Shown here piece after piece: positions 42,281 through 52,520 of a DNA stretch of 64,000 nt (positions within the stretch are counted from its first letter, which is position 1; every line of letters starts with the position of its first letter). Source of the stretch: Nitzschia sp. pyKryTriq1 (taxonomy: Eukaryota; Bacillariophyta; Bacillariophyceae; Bacillariales; Bacillariaceae); NCBI GenBank assembly GCA_956465555.1, contig OY101122.1:631001-695000 (forward strand). Reading direction: 5' to 3'. Both the position numbers and the translations under genes were made by a program. The notes under the pieces are model-generated. The model ran no database searches, was not told the origin of the DNA, and was given only the letters and a program-made list of their open reading frames with translations.

Positions 42281-45200
42281 ATGTCGAGCAATGGCGGGAA
42301 TGCTTCGTCGTCGTCGTCGTCTTCACGAAAAGAAAAAGAGGTGATCGAACAACAACGGAAGCTTGCGGCTTTGCTTGCCAAGCGAGGTTCCACCGATACC
42401 AGTAGTCATACCAAAAGTACCGGCAGCTCTGCTAGTACAATTATGAGTACGAGTACGAGTACGAGTATCCGACCAAAGCCACCCGCCGCGTCGTTGCTAA
42501 ATCGGAAGCCAGCTGCGAAGCCGCCCCCAGGAAACCCCAAACCCACGCAAAAGCTGGCGCCCGAAGATGCTCAAAAACGCCCGATTCGCCCCGGACTGAA
42601 GCGACCCATTGCTTCATCGGCCTCATCCATTCTGGCAGCAGCACGAGCCAAAGCAGCGGGCCCAAACCCCCCAAGCAATGGAAACCCAACAGCCGGCAAG
42701 ACCGTCATCGAAATCAAAGATTCCCCCAAACTTCAACGAAAAGTCAAGTCGGCTGACAGCACGAGCATGAGCAGTCGACTGGCAAGTCTTGTAAAAAATG
42801 TGTCCTCCAGTATGCCTGTAGACGGAAATGATGGATTGACTTCGGCAGCCTTCGGCTCCAACGTAACTCCCGAAGACTTTTGGAAGAACATCCGTGACTG
42901 GGACTTCGTCAGCGACCTTGCAAACCAGGTCAACGAAAAGGACGAGACGGCACTGACTACGCGAAAACCTATTCCAGAGACCTTCATCAGCTTTCGTCAT
43001 TACATATCCCTGTGGGCTCCTCTTTGCTTGGCAGAAACACGTGCGCAACTGATATCCGAGCTCATGTCATCATCGAACCAGCAAGGATCCCGTGCCAGTC
43101 TCTTTGTTCCAGTTGAAGTGGAAACCACTTGGAAGGGTGGTGGCAGGAAAGATCGAAGTTTGCATACGGACTTGATCGATATTGATGCATGCTCGGTTAA
43201 ACTTAACACCAAAGAACGAAGCAAGGGACCTGTGCAATTTTTTGCCAATGATGTATTTTGCCTTATCCCGACCGAATGCAAAGATACGGTCGAGTTGCTG
43301 CTCAGTGGGAAAGCCGTTACTAATACCGACAGTTCGTTCAAGCGATTCTGTCTCGTCGGCCATACCGAGGTCCAGCGAAAGGAAATCAATGGGTTGATTC
43401 TGAAGGTTTCCAAACGAAAATGGGCTCAAGTTGGCACAGCATCAATGTATCTATTGCGGATTGGCGGGAACGTCACTTCGCTTCGTGAATTTACGGCATT
43501 GTGTGGTGTTGAAACCATACCTCTAAAACGCTTTCTTCTAGGTCATCATTTGGAAGGTGGCGCCAAGACTGGTGTGCCTACGGCAGCTCCTACTGCTTCC
43601 ATCCACAAAGAAGCCTTGTTGAAGAAAATGGGCGGAGTGCAAGCATTGGGCAAAGGCTTCACTGAGTATGCGCAAAAGAAGTTCAACCCATCGCAGCTAC
43701 AGGCAATATCAGCGTCGGCTCATGGCTGTAAGTTTCAACGTGTGCTGTTGTACAATGATGATGCACCAAGAAGACTGTGAGGCTTACTTCGCCCTTCATC
43801 TTCTGCCATACCTCAACAATTCAATATCTGGACTCTTGACATCAGACGGGGAAGGTGGAATCACATTAATCAAAGGTCCCCCAGGAACAGGAGTAAGCAA
43901 CACTAATATTGGTATCTCTTTGGTCATCTCATCAAAGATGTTGTCAATGACCGCCCTAACTATCTGTTGCATCATCCTTGTTGTCTATCTCCTTTTAGAA
44001 AACGACAACGCTGACCGCCATTCTCAATTCTCTACACATTGTAAGTTGCGTTATGCCCCTCGAGCTTCTTCTACCTTTCACTATCAAAGCATTCGCTTAA
44101 AAAGGAACCAATTTTACTTGCGATTTATTTTTCAGAGACAATACAATAAGTATTACGACGAAGTTCGTCGCATTGCTGGAATGAAAACTGGCAATCGTCA
44201 GGGTGCCCTCGATGCTGCCCGGAAATCCAAGCCTCGTCTCCTCGTTTGTGCACCTTCGAACGCTGCAGTGGACAATATTATTTTAAAAATTATGGAAGAT
44301 GGGTTCGTCGATGGCAGTGGTCAACGATACAACCCTAGTATGATACGGGTTGGAGTTGGACAATCCTCGGCCGTCGGTTCCATCTCCTTGGAAAGCAAAA
44401 TCAACGAAATATTATCAGAGGTTGATCTCGGACAAGTCGAATCTGCAATTATGGGATACAAGATGGAATTACAACGTATTAGTGCAGATATTGTGGCTTT
44501 GCGTCGCCGTTGCCATGCCATTGACGAGGCGAGTCCCTGGCCGTTGGGGAAAGACTGGGAAATTCGAGTGGACGAAGCAACTTTCGATGAATCAGGCAAG
44601 TGTTTTTTCGTCAACCATAAGGAACAAAAAACCACGTACGAAATCCCTCCACCGCCAGAACCAGGTGAGACTCAATTCCCTGGTAGATCCATGCCGGAAT
44701 ACAGGGCGTTTATGCAGCGGATTGTGAAGGCTGTCGAGAGTTACTTCTCCGTGAAATCCAGTTTGGAACGAAACATCATTATCAAAGGCTCGATGGAGAA
44801 TGGGGCAAACAATTTTGTCCTGAGGCAATCGCTCGAAAGTCATGTCCTCAATTCTGTTCATATGGTGATGACAACCTTGGGGACCGCGGGCAACCGAGTT
44901 TTTGAGGGCGCTGATAGGTTTGAAGTAGTAGTGGTAGATGAGGCCGCTCAAAGTGTGGAACCGGCAACCCTATCCGCGCTACAGCTCGGCTCGCGGCATT
45001 GTGTCCTTGTCGGTAAGAAAATTGAAGAAGGACGGGTATTGCGTTAAGGAAACTGTCACCAGCTTATTTCGCTAATTGTCATTCGCAGGAGACCCCCAAC
45101 AATTACCAGCCACCATCTTCAATGTGTCGGGTCGTAATTCCAAGTATGATCGTAGCCTCTTTCAACGATTGGAGGAAGCCGGTCAACCAGTTCATATGCT

Positions 45201-46018
45201 TAATGAGCAGTATCGCATGCACCCCAAGATTTCACATTTTCCTCGCCATATCTTTTATGGTGGAAATCTTCTAGATGGTCCGAATGTAGTGAAGCCGGGT
45301 TATGGTAACCCTCTACTTGGCGTCGTTCAGATGCGGGTACCCACATTTCAGGTAAGAAGAAAGCTGAAGGCTGGTTTGGCTCTTTCAGGGAATACTAACG
45401 ATTTTCTTTCAGCCTCTAACAGTCTTGGATCTGGATTCAAAAGAGGAACGTGGCGGCACTAGTTTGTCAAACTCTACGGAAGCTCAGCTTGCCCTTTACC
45501 TCTATAAATCTCTGAATAGTGTGACGGGTGGCTTGTCATCACAATCACGAGTTGCGATCATCACCCCCTACTCACAACAATCATCTTTGCTCAAAAAGAC
45601 ATTTCGCAACGCTTTGGGCGACGACTTCACACGTTTTGTTGAGATTAACACGGTCGACGCATTCCAAGGACGTGAGGCAAACATTGTGATTTTTTCTGCC
45701 GTCCGTGCTGCTGGAAGCCATGGGATAGGGTTCTTGAGCGATGTGAGAAGAATGAACGTGGCGCTGACTCGGGCAAAACACTTCTTGTTCGTCCTTGCAC
45801 GCTGCAAGTCTATTGAAGTTAATCCATACTGGAGAGATCTCGTCGAACATGCACGAGAATCCAAGGCGGTCGTCAGAGTACCTATTCTTGGGAATGGAGG
45901 TGGAAGCCCACAGTTTGGGGATTTGATAACTTGGCAGCTGGAGGGTACGAGTACGACCCAAAACTCGATTCCTCAGCCAAGACCAGCTGACCCTAGGAAA
46001 AGGAGGAAATTGAACTGA
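42281..46018 (+). CDS. Sen1/senataxin-like SF1B helicase with embedded WW domain
   Basis: Six exons are called: 42281-43727, 43846-43892, 43999-44040, 44136-45012, 45089-45351 and 45413-46018. All introns are GT-AG (61-118 nt) and the product is 1093 residues. After a low-complexity Ser/Pro/Ala N terminus (about 1-150) comes a Sen1-type region and the helicase core: motif I GPPGTGKTTTL (split by an intron), Ia CAPSNAAVDNI, II VVDEAAQ, III GDPQQLPAT, IV LNEQYRMHP, V VDAFQGREA and VI MNVALTRAK. Between Ia and II, residues about 645-687 form a WW-like domain (W653, FFVNHKEQKTTY, PPPP). The C terminus has a basic PRKRRKLN nuclear signal. The family unwinds RNA:DNA hybrids in transcription termination. 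Confidence 0.9.
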
Positions 46019-46133
46019 TCTATGAATAATTAGATGAAAGCAGATATCAGGGAATTGAATTGTAATCTATTGTGTAAATCAGGATCCTTCTCTGGGCGTG
46101 TTTTTCATCCTGTACAAAGCAACTGGTGCCGGA
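46019..46133. other. Convergent 3' spacer (115 bp)
   Basis: The Sen1-like and ATPase genes end only about 115 bp apart on opposite strands, so their 3' UTRs probably overlap or abut. Confidence 0.6.
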
Positions 46134-49100
46134 CTACTTGAAAGAAGAGGCCTTTCTGAGCTGGACGATCTTCAACTTCAGAAGCGTAGCAGCGGCATTC
46201 CCACCCCAAGCATCGTATGCTTTGCAGGCCCCTTCAAAAGATGAAATGGCACGAACCCGGTCCTGGAGATCCAGCTCAAAATGCCGCCCGGCGGCTTGCT
46301 TCGAAAACGCGAGCTCAAAGTTTGAACCATACCTTGAGGCAAGCGACGCTGCATGATCGTACTTCTCGCCGGCCAAAACATTCTTTTTCATGGATGCTGC
46401 GTTCTCAGCCTCTAGAAGGACCAATTTTCCGAGACTCACTGCTGGGTTGATTCTCGAGAGCGATTTCAGCAAACGAATACAGTGACGCGCTCTTTTGAGA
46501 AGCTTTCTGGCATCTTGAGCATTTGAAGAACTTCGTGCTTCCGCAAAAAAAGCTAGCCCATCCACGTAGAGACTGAAGGCTTCGTGGACGGACCCTTCGT
46601 GCGGGGAGACATGAGACGTTCGCCCATCAATCATTTCGATTGCCGACTTGAACTCGCCAGCCACAACATAAAAGAAAAGCTTTGTGTTGTAAATTATTTC
46701 CAGCGCCCATGCATTCTTGTTCTTTTTGGCGGCGATGAGCCCGGAGTCCAACTCTCCAGTGTGGTCAGTGAGGCTGCCATTGGCGTTTGCAAATGTTTGC
46801 ATAGCGGCAACAAATGGATTCAATACGTCAAGCTGGGGGAACACAAGGTCAGAGACACATTTAGTGTGATGGTCAACCCCAGCACAGTGAGAATCCAAAC
46901 ATCTCCAAGAAGCACTAACCTGATTGGGATGACCATGCAGCGCAGTCAACTCTCTGAATTCATTGAACTGCTTGATCATCGTTGACATGGGAAATTTGCC
47001 AGAGTCGATCATAAACATCGTGTGGAGATGTGCGTTGAGCATCGCAAACTCTGTATCGCCAGTTTGAAGTCCCAATCGGTGACCTTCGTTCAATTGGTCC
47101 AACGATTCTGTGAAAGGCCGAGCATGAACAAAGATGGAACCCCAAACAAAAGCTCCAACTCTTGATTGGAAGGACTGAGCATTCCACTCCTCAACGAGTT
47201 CTAAAGCAAGCGTACCATAGCGGAAGCCTTCTTCTATTTGACCAGAGAAGCACAGCAGTGCACCATACCCAGCGAATGCCACAGAAGAGATAGCACTTAT
47301 TCCGTCGACAAGGGTGAGTTTCATCATCTTCATGACTACAAAGGGGAAGAGATCCCTTCGGCCAAGGTACGTATTAAGAAAAAGCATGTTCAAAATTTGC
47401 ATGGCAGCAAGCTTCTTCGCGTCCTGCATATGCGGTAGCCGTTTGATCATTTGATCGCTCTTGCCACGAAGTTTTCTACTGATCCTCGACGATGCCCATG
47501 CCAAGTTGAGCTGGTGACACTGAGGTGTGATATTTACACCGAGCAATGTCAGGCAGCGAATGCCGATATCAATGGCCTCGGTCGCTCTGCCCCGAGCTCC
47601 AAGCACATAAATTTTGGTTGTGTAGGCTCGAATCTTATCTGGGCACTGCTTGGCATTTGAAAGCACCTCATCAATGAGGAAATCCACTCTCTCAGAATCG
47701 CCTTGGGCAAATTCAACCTCTGCAGCATAATTATGCAGGACGAGACTCAAGTCATAGGCTTCGTCCCAGTGATTTGGGCCGAGTAGCACGAATGCAAATC
47801 TCAAATAGGATGATGCAGTTGTGAAGGAATACCGGGCTGCTGCCATTTCAGCTGCGTTGATACACATGGTAGCTACATCGTAGCGCATTTTCTGATCTCG
47901 CAGCAGCGTCGCACCTTGTTTAAGCTGATTCAATACCAAGAAAAGGTTGCTGTCAAGCTCTTCTTCGTCAAGGTGTCCCCATAATCGAAGACCGATTTCG
48001 AGGTGGAAAGCAGGCTGGAGCTCCTCGGTGATAAGATTATAGCACGCCGACTGAAAAGCATTGTGGCGAAATGTGTAGGTTTCGCGCGCTTCATTGTAGA
48101 CGAACTTTCCTCTTTTGACCAGTTCCTGAAAACGGTCTCCCACAGGCTCCTGAAGTGCCACTTCGAGAAGGCGTTCGGTGATGTTAGAGCCGAGGCACGA
48201 GGCGGCCATTAATACTTTTTGAATGTCTCTCGGGATCGTTCGTAACTTTCTCTCCATGAAAGCTCGGGGACAGAACTCCATCATGCGGTCACAAATATCA
48301 TGGTTGACAGCCCAACTGTTGGTTTTGGGGTCGTAATTTAGCATCACAGAATCATGCTGTAGCATCTTTAGAGTTTCAATAGCGAAATACGCGTTTCCCC
48401 CAGAATGATCAAAAACAAAAGTAGCCAAAGACTGAGACTGATCCTCTGGCATGAGAAATGTGTCATTGATCATGTCTTCGAGATTTGGTTTTTGAAGGTT
48501 TTGAATGGATACATTTGTGATGTTAACACGGTCCTCTTCCAAGCTTCTCAAAAAGCTACTCAATTCACTGGTGGATGCCACGTCATCTCGACAGATCCCC
48601 ATAAACATGATTCCTTCATTCATATCGTCGTTGATCATAGATCGCAATTTCTGAAGCGGACATCGTGTGGCCCACTGGATATCGTCCAGCATCATAACAA
48701 TCGGCCGCTCCGGCGAGCAGATGGCTCTCATGAGCTTGTTGAGCGCAAACATACTTCGCCCCTGTTTCTGATCGCATCTTTCGCATTCTTTTTCGCTATT
48801 GCTATCCGAAGTCTTAAGATCCATCTGCATCAAGTGTTGAAGCGGTGGGATCATCTTGGACAGGGAGCACAGATCTTTCTCCACAGCGGCTCTGATCCGT
48901 CTGCGAGCCGCCCGGACGGTCTCTTTGTCCGTCTCCAACAGTTGTGTGACGTAGTCGTTGAAGGCGGCACAGAGCGGAGCAAATTGATCATCTTGATGTT
49001 GATCAAACTTCCCGCTGCAAAAGAACCCGCCAGATTCAGTGACGTGAGCCTGGAGAGATTCGCCCAATCGCGTCTTTCCTGTGCCACCTTCCCCGCTGAT

Positions 49101-49547
49101 CACTACAAAGTTTGGCTGGCATGGCGCCCGTTGGTGTACAGTTCGATCAAACGTCCGTTTCAAAAGTTCTTCCTCTTGCTCTCTTCCGTATAGTCTTGAC
49201 GTGGAGAGGAGGCTGGAAATGGACGACTCCCCGAAACCACTAGACATGTCTGCGGTGAAGCCCGACAGTCGAGAAACCCGAGAATCGTCGGATTCCCCAC
49301 GCTTCATCGCAGAATGAGACGCCATATCCTTCAAAGCTGTCTTGAGGTCACCTCCAGACAATTCAACCGGGCTCGCTGCCGGTGCTTGAAAATCGACCAT
49401 TTGAACATCACTCATCCGGGGCACCTCCTCGTCCATGAAAGATATTCGAGGCGACAACAGCGGGATACGATTATCACCCTTCTCAAGCAGTTCCTTAAAA
49501 AAAGGTTGCTGTTGCGGCGTTGGCGTTAAGGTAGCTGCTGAGCTCAT
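46134..49547 (-). CDS. AAA_16/STAND-type signalling ATPase with helical-repeat C terminus
   Basis: The open frame is 1137 codons. Bases 46833-46919 look like an 87-nt in-frame intron (CAG/GTTAGT...CCCCCAG), giving 1108 residues if spliced. The N terminus (1-118) is disordered. Residues 119-420 are a P-loop ATPase of the AAA_16 type: LYGREQEEELL, Walker A GEGGTGKT (K158) and Walker B VMMLDDIQW (D288-D289). The remaining ~680 residues are helical, TPR-like repeats, as in large bacterial and protist ATPase sensors. No kinase, cyclase or response-regulator domain follows in this gene. It is likely a cytoplasmic scaffold or sensor; the ligand is unknown. Confidence 0.83.
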   Translation of the reverse strand: MSSAATLTPTPQQQPFFKELLEKGDNRIPLLSPRISFMDEEVPRMSDVQMVDFQAPAASPVELSGGDLKTALKDMASHSAMKRGESDDSRVSRLSGFTADMSSGFGESSISSLLSTSRLYGREQEEELLKRTFDRTVHQRAPCQPNFVVISGEGGTGKTRLGESLQAHVTESGGFFCSGKFDQHQDDQFAPLCAAFNDYVTQLLETDKETVRAARRRIRAAVEKDLCSLSKMIPPLQHLMQMDLKTSDSNSEKECERCDQKQGRSMFALNKLMRAICSPERPIVMMLDDIQWATRCPLQKLRSMINDDMNEGIMFMGICRDDVASTSELSSFLRSLEEDRVNITNVSIQNLQKPNLEDMINDTFLMPEDQSQSLATFVFDHSGGNAYFAIETLKMLQHDSVMLNYDPKTNSWAVNHDICDRMMEFCPRAFMERKLRTIPRDIQKVLMAASCLGSNITERLLEVALQEPVGDRFQELVKRGKFVYNEARETYTFRHNAFQSACYNLITEELQPAFHLEIGLRLWGHLDEEELDSNLFLVLNQLKQGATLLRDQKMRYDVATMCINAAEMAAARYSFTTASSYLRFAFVLLGPNHWDEAYDLSLVLHNYAAEVEFAQGDSERVDFLIDEVLSNAKQCPDKIRAYTTKIYVLGARGRATEAIDIGIRCLTLLGVNITPQCHQLNLAWASSRISRKLRGKSDQMIKRLPHMQDAKKLAAMQILNMLFLNTYLGRRDLFPFVVMKMMKLTLVDGISAISSVAFAGYGALLCFSGQIEEGFRYGTLALELVEEWNAQSFQSRVGAFVWGSIFVHARPFTESLDQLNEGHRLGLQTGDTEFAMLNAHLHTMFMIDSGKFPMSTMIKQFNEFRELTALHGHPNQVSASWRCLDSHCAGVDHHTKCVSDLVFPQLDVLNPFVAAMQTFANANGSLTDHTGELDSGLIAAKKNKNAWALEIIYNTKLFFYVVAGEFKSAIEMIDGRTSHVSPHEGSVHEAFSLYVDGLAFFAEARSSSNAQDARKLLKRARHCIRLLKSLSRINPAVSLGKLVLLEAENAASMKKNVLAGEKYDHAASLASRYGSNFELAFSKQAAGRHFELDLQDRVRAISSFEGACKAYDAWGGNAAATLLKLKIVQLRKASSFK

Positions 49548-50359
49548 GGTGGATACTGCATGTACTGTTCCTATACCGGTAGGTGTAATAGTAGAAAAAT
49601 TTCAACTTGGCCCAAAAGTGTCTTCTAGCCATCATACTGTACCGTAGAGTACCAAACGGCTGTACTGGGTACCGCTCCCGGTGCACCCGTACCAGGTACT
49701 GTACCCTGCTATGCTATCGGTACCAGTACAAGTGTACCTGGTAGAGTCTACCGTATGTAGAGGCAAGAAGCAAGCGGCGCGGCGTGCGGCGTGTGCGGTC
49801 AAATCAAGGATAACGTAAATGTACAGTACGACGAAAATGCCCGCGAGGAAAGCCAAAGCCAAAACCTCGTTCCTTCCGCAAATCCTGCTCGGGCGGCCTT
49901 GGCGCGAGGTCCACGACTGGCTATTCTTTGGAAGGAACAATTTCGAAGTGGCTGGAACAAGCTACAGTACCAGTACTGTAACTGGTACTTCGTACATACC
50001 GGTACGGTGGTACCGGTACCGGTATGTACAGTACAAGTACTGTAGACAAAAAAAAATTTCGATGTTCCCCTCTTCTTGTCTACCCCGTTCCCATTTGAAG
50101 AATGAATCATCAAAATACCCCCAAATTCAAAATCCAGCAGCACCGCGCACTCTACTGTACCGGTAGAGCAGGTACAAATCGCAGCAGCGCACAGCGCACC
50201 AACAACAAACCTGAAGAAGAATCATCATCTCGAAATCTCAAATCAATCATCAATCAATCATCATCGAGACCAGTTTGTCAACCTTCGACTAGCCGGCTTT
50301 CGTTTCGCACGTGGACGCATTGAAACCCCGTTATAGCTACAATACCAGAAATTTTCAAG
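49548..50359. other. Divergent TACCGGTA-rich spacer
   Basis: This separates the 5' ends of the ATPase gene and PDCD5. TACCGGTA/GTACC clusters occupy 49570-49760 and 49965-50045. The remainder has no recognised gene. Confidence 0.65.
49965..50045. repeat. TACCGGTA cluster
   Basis: An ~80-bp run of GTACC/CCGGTA words includes GGTACCGGTACCGGTATGTA at about 50009-50028, about 320 bp upstream of the PDCD5 start. Confidence 0.8.
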
Positions 50360-50782
50360 ATGGATCTTGGCGGCAATATCGGGCCTTCCACGGTAGCTGC
50401 GGAAGAATTGCCCGATGGCTTCACGATGGGGGGTGATCCTAGCGGTAACGCAGGTGGGGAATCGGAGCAACAACAAAAGGCACAGCAGATCGAAGATCAG
50501 CGCCGGATGATTCTAGAGCAAGCTTGCACCCAAGAAGCCCTGGCCAGGCTGGGAAGGATTCGCATGGTCCGGGAATCCAAAGCCAAAGCAATCGAGAACT
50601 CGATCGTTTCGATGGCACTTCAAGGGAAGCTACCAGGCAAAATCAACGAAGGAAAACTGATCGAAATCCTAGAACGAGGAAATGCTCAGAATTCAGGTGC
50701 TCAAGAAGGACAGATCAGTATTCAGAGGAAGCGCTATGCCTTCGATTCTGATGACGAAAGCGATAGCGATGATGATTTGTAG
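50360..50782 (+). CDS. PDCD5: PDCD5 / TFAR19-family protein
   Basis: This is a 140-residue single-exon gene. The family core (about 40-125) is a three-helix DNA-binding-like fold. Helix 1 (QRRMILEQACTQEALARL) holds the diagnostic RMILEQxxxxxALARL. Then come the RIRMVRESKAKAIENSIVSM helix and the GKINEGKLIEILER helix, followed by a basic KRKRYAFDSDDESD end. Archaeal and human members have the same order and are about 110-125 residues. PDCD5 associates with prefoldin/CCT chaperonin and Tip60 complexes in animals. The Gly-rich N-terminal extension (~35 residues) is the only departure. Confidence 0.92.
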   Translation: MDLGGNIGPSTVAAEELPDGFTMGGDPSGNAGGESEQQQKAQQIEDQRRMILEQACTQEALARLGRIRMVRESKAKAIENSIVSMALQGKLPGKINEGKLIEILERGNAQNSGAQEGQISIQRKRYAFDSDDESDSDDDL

Positions 50783-51164
50783 CCCTCAAGTATGTAGTAG
50801 GGGCTTGATTAGATGCCAGTTACATTCTTTTGCAACAGCCAATTCTGTCTCGCAAATACTCCACTTCTGCTTGTGGAAGCTCCATATTGTGTAGGATGGT
50901 TCAGAGTATCCCTAGAGAGTGGTCTATGATGCTCAGCATGAAGTCGTCCAATAATGGATTCAATGGGCAAGTCTCGCTCTCAGACTGGTCTTCACTATTT
51001 GGATTCTTATTTATCAGTTGATATCTCTGTTCTGCAACAGGATTCACCCCTTTTTAAATTAAAAGGAGTTATTAGTAGCTGGATGGAAAAGGACGATCGT
51101 AATGATGAATGAAACTGCATCAATTTTTTTTGACAAGGCCTTCGGTGCAAAAACGAGGCTTATG
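50783..51164. other. Convergent 3' spacer
   Basis: These are the 3' flanks of PDCD5 and the ankyrin gene. Nothing is recognised. Confidence 0.5.
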
Positions 51165-52520
51165 TCACAGCATTCGTTCGTCTCCATCCGCATCGATGGA
51201 TGCGGCCCTACTGCGTATCCGAGTGGATGCCCAATGCATGAGGAGGGCCGGATCTCGGCGCAATAGCTCAAAAATGGTACCCGTGTCTGGACGCTGGGCA
51301 GTCGATGCCTGCAAGAATGGTATCAGACCGTCGACAAAATCTTCGTGGGAAAGGGCATCAGGGTATGCATCTAGAATGGCTTTGACTCCCTGATGCCATC
51401 TTTTACCTGTGTCGATAGCAAGGTGAAGAGCTAGTCTGCCGCTAGGATCGACCATGCTCGCCGCGGACGGTGCAGCCTCCGTCAGGATATCAATCACCGA
51501 CGGCTGACTTGTGTCCAGGTCTTCTTCGTATGCTGCTTCATCGTCGGTATCGTCTCCGTGAATTCTATCTTCCAGCATGTATCCATCATCTGAAAGATCT
51601 CGGACTTTGTAAATTGGCGTTTTGGAGGCAATCAAAAGAGGTGTCATCCCGCTTTCGTCTCGTAGCAGTAGCTGATCTTTATACACAATGGTCGCAATCT
51701 TGACGACTGGGCGGGGACAATCAATGGCTGAAGCAGCATGCATCGGCCTGAAGATCTTCCCAGAAGGATCCGGCTTCAGTGATCCCAGATACGCACAATA
51801 AAGAAGCAGTTCCGTTTTCTTCCAAGCCTCGCCTAGCTCTCCAGTAAGGTCCGCTGGTCCCTTCACCCCTTCAATGACGTGGTCCCCCAGTATAACAAAA
51901 TATCGCACCCACAAGCGAAGTAATGGCGTCAAACCTTCATAGTCTCGTTCGTCAACAGCCTCTGGGTTTGCTTGCAGCAACAGTTGCAATACTTCAATCG
52001 GAGCGCCGCATCTACAAGCAGCATGAAGCGGGGTGTCGCCATCTACATCACGCATTGCTGACATCTGCTTCGCCAAGCCCGAGCATTCCGCCAAGAGAAC
52101 CCGAACAACTTCTGCAGAGGCATGCTGAGACGAGCAAGTGATATGAAGGGGGTTCATGTTGGAAGTACCTACTTCGAGAGCGGCTTCCGGGTAGGCTTTC
52201 ATTAGAGCCTGAATGACAACCGCAGGGGCATCGTGATCACATGCAACATGAAGAGGTGCTCTTCCCTGCACGCCAACAGCCTTACACTCTTCAGGGAAGG
52301 CTTGGATCCTCGCCAGTGCACCGGTCCAGTCATAACTCTGCACCAAGGACAGCAGCACCGAGTCAGGGGTTGGCTCGTCCTCGCCGTATTCCCCCTCGCT
52401 GCTATAGTCAGAGTAATAGTTCTCTATTGCCATTGCCATCTTGAAGAATACGGCCAAGGCTGTTGGTACGATGGGAGGAGTGCTAGTAGGAAGGTTCGTG
52501 TTTCGGTTTATGATCTTCAC
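51165..52520 (-). CDS. Ankyrin-repeat protein
   Basis: This is a single-exon open frame of 451 codons. At least three clear ankyrin repeats are present: RAPLHVACDHDAPAVVIQAL, NPLHITCSSQHASAEVVRVL and TPLHAACRCGAPIEVLQLLL. Weaker ones follow (LTPLLRLW, FRPMHAASAIDCPRPVV, MTPLLIASK, LALHLAIDTG). The style (LHxAC...AP.EVVxxLL..P) is that of the large diatom ankyrin families that bear no catalytic domain. The acidic start MAMAIENYYSDYSSEGEYGE suggests M28 or M30 (52439/52433) as an alternative start. The partner is unknown. Confidence 0.85.
   Translation of the reverse strand: MKIINRNTNLPTSTPPIVPTALAVFFKMAMAIENYYSDYSSEGEYGEDEPTPDSVLLSLVQSYDWTGALARIQAFPEECKAVGVQGRAPLHVACDHDAPAVVIQALMKAYPEAALEVGTSNMNPLHITCSSQHASAEVVRVLLAECSGLAKQMSAMRDVDGDTPLHAACRCGAPIEVLQLLLQANPEAVDERDYEGLTPLLRLWVRYFVILGDHVIEGVKGPADLTGELGEAWKKTELLLYCAYLGSLKPDPSGKIFRPMHAASAIDCPRPVVKIATIVYKDQLLLRDESGMTPLLIASKTPIYKVRDLSDDGYMLEDRIHGDDTDDEAAYEEDLDTSQPSVIDILTEAAPSAASMVDPSGRLALHLAIDTGKRWHQGVKAILDAYPDALSHEDFVDGLIPFLQASTAQRPDTGTIFELLRRDPALLMHWASTRIRSRAASIDADGDERML

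Noticed and set aside
48405-49193. 262-codon forward frame inside the ATPase gene
   Set aside because: Antisense to the conserved P-loop ATPase; no homology of its own.
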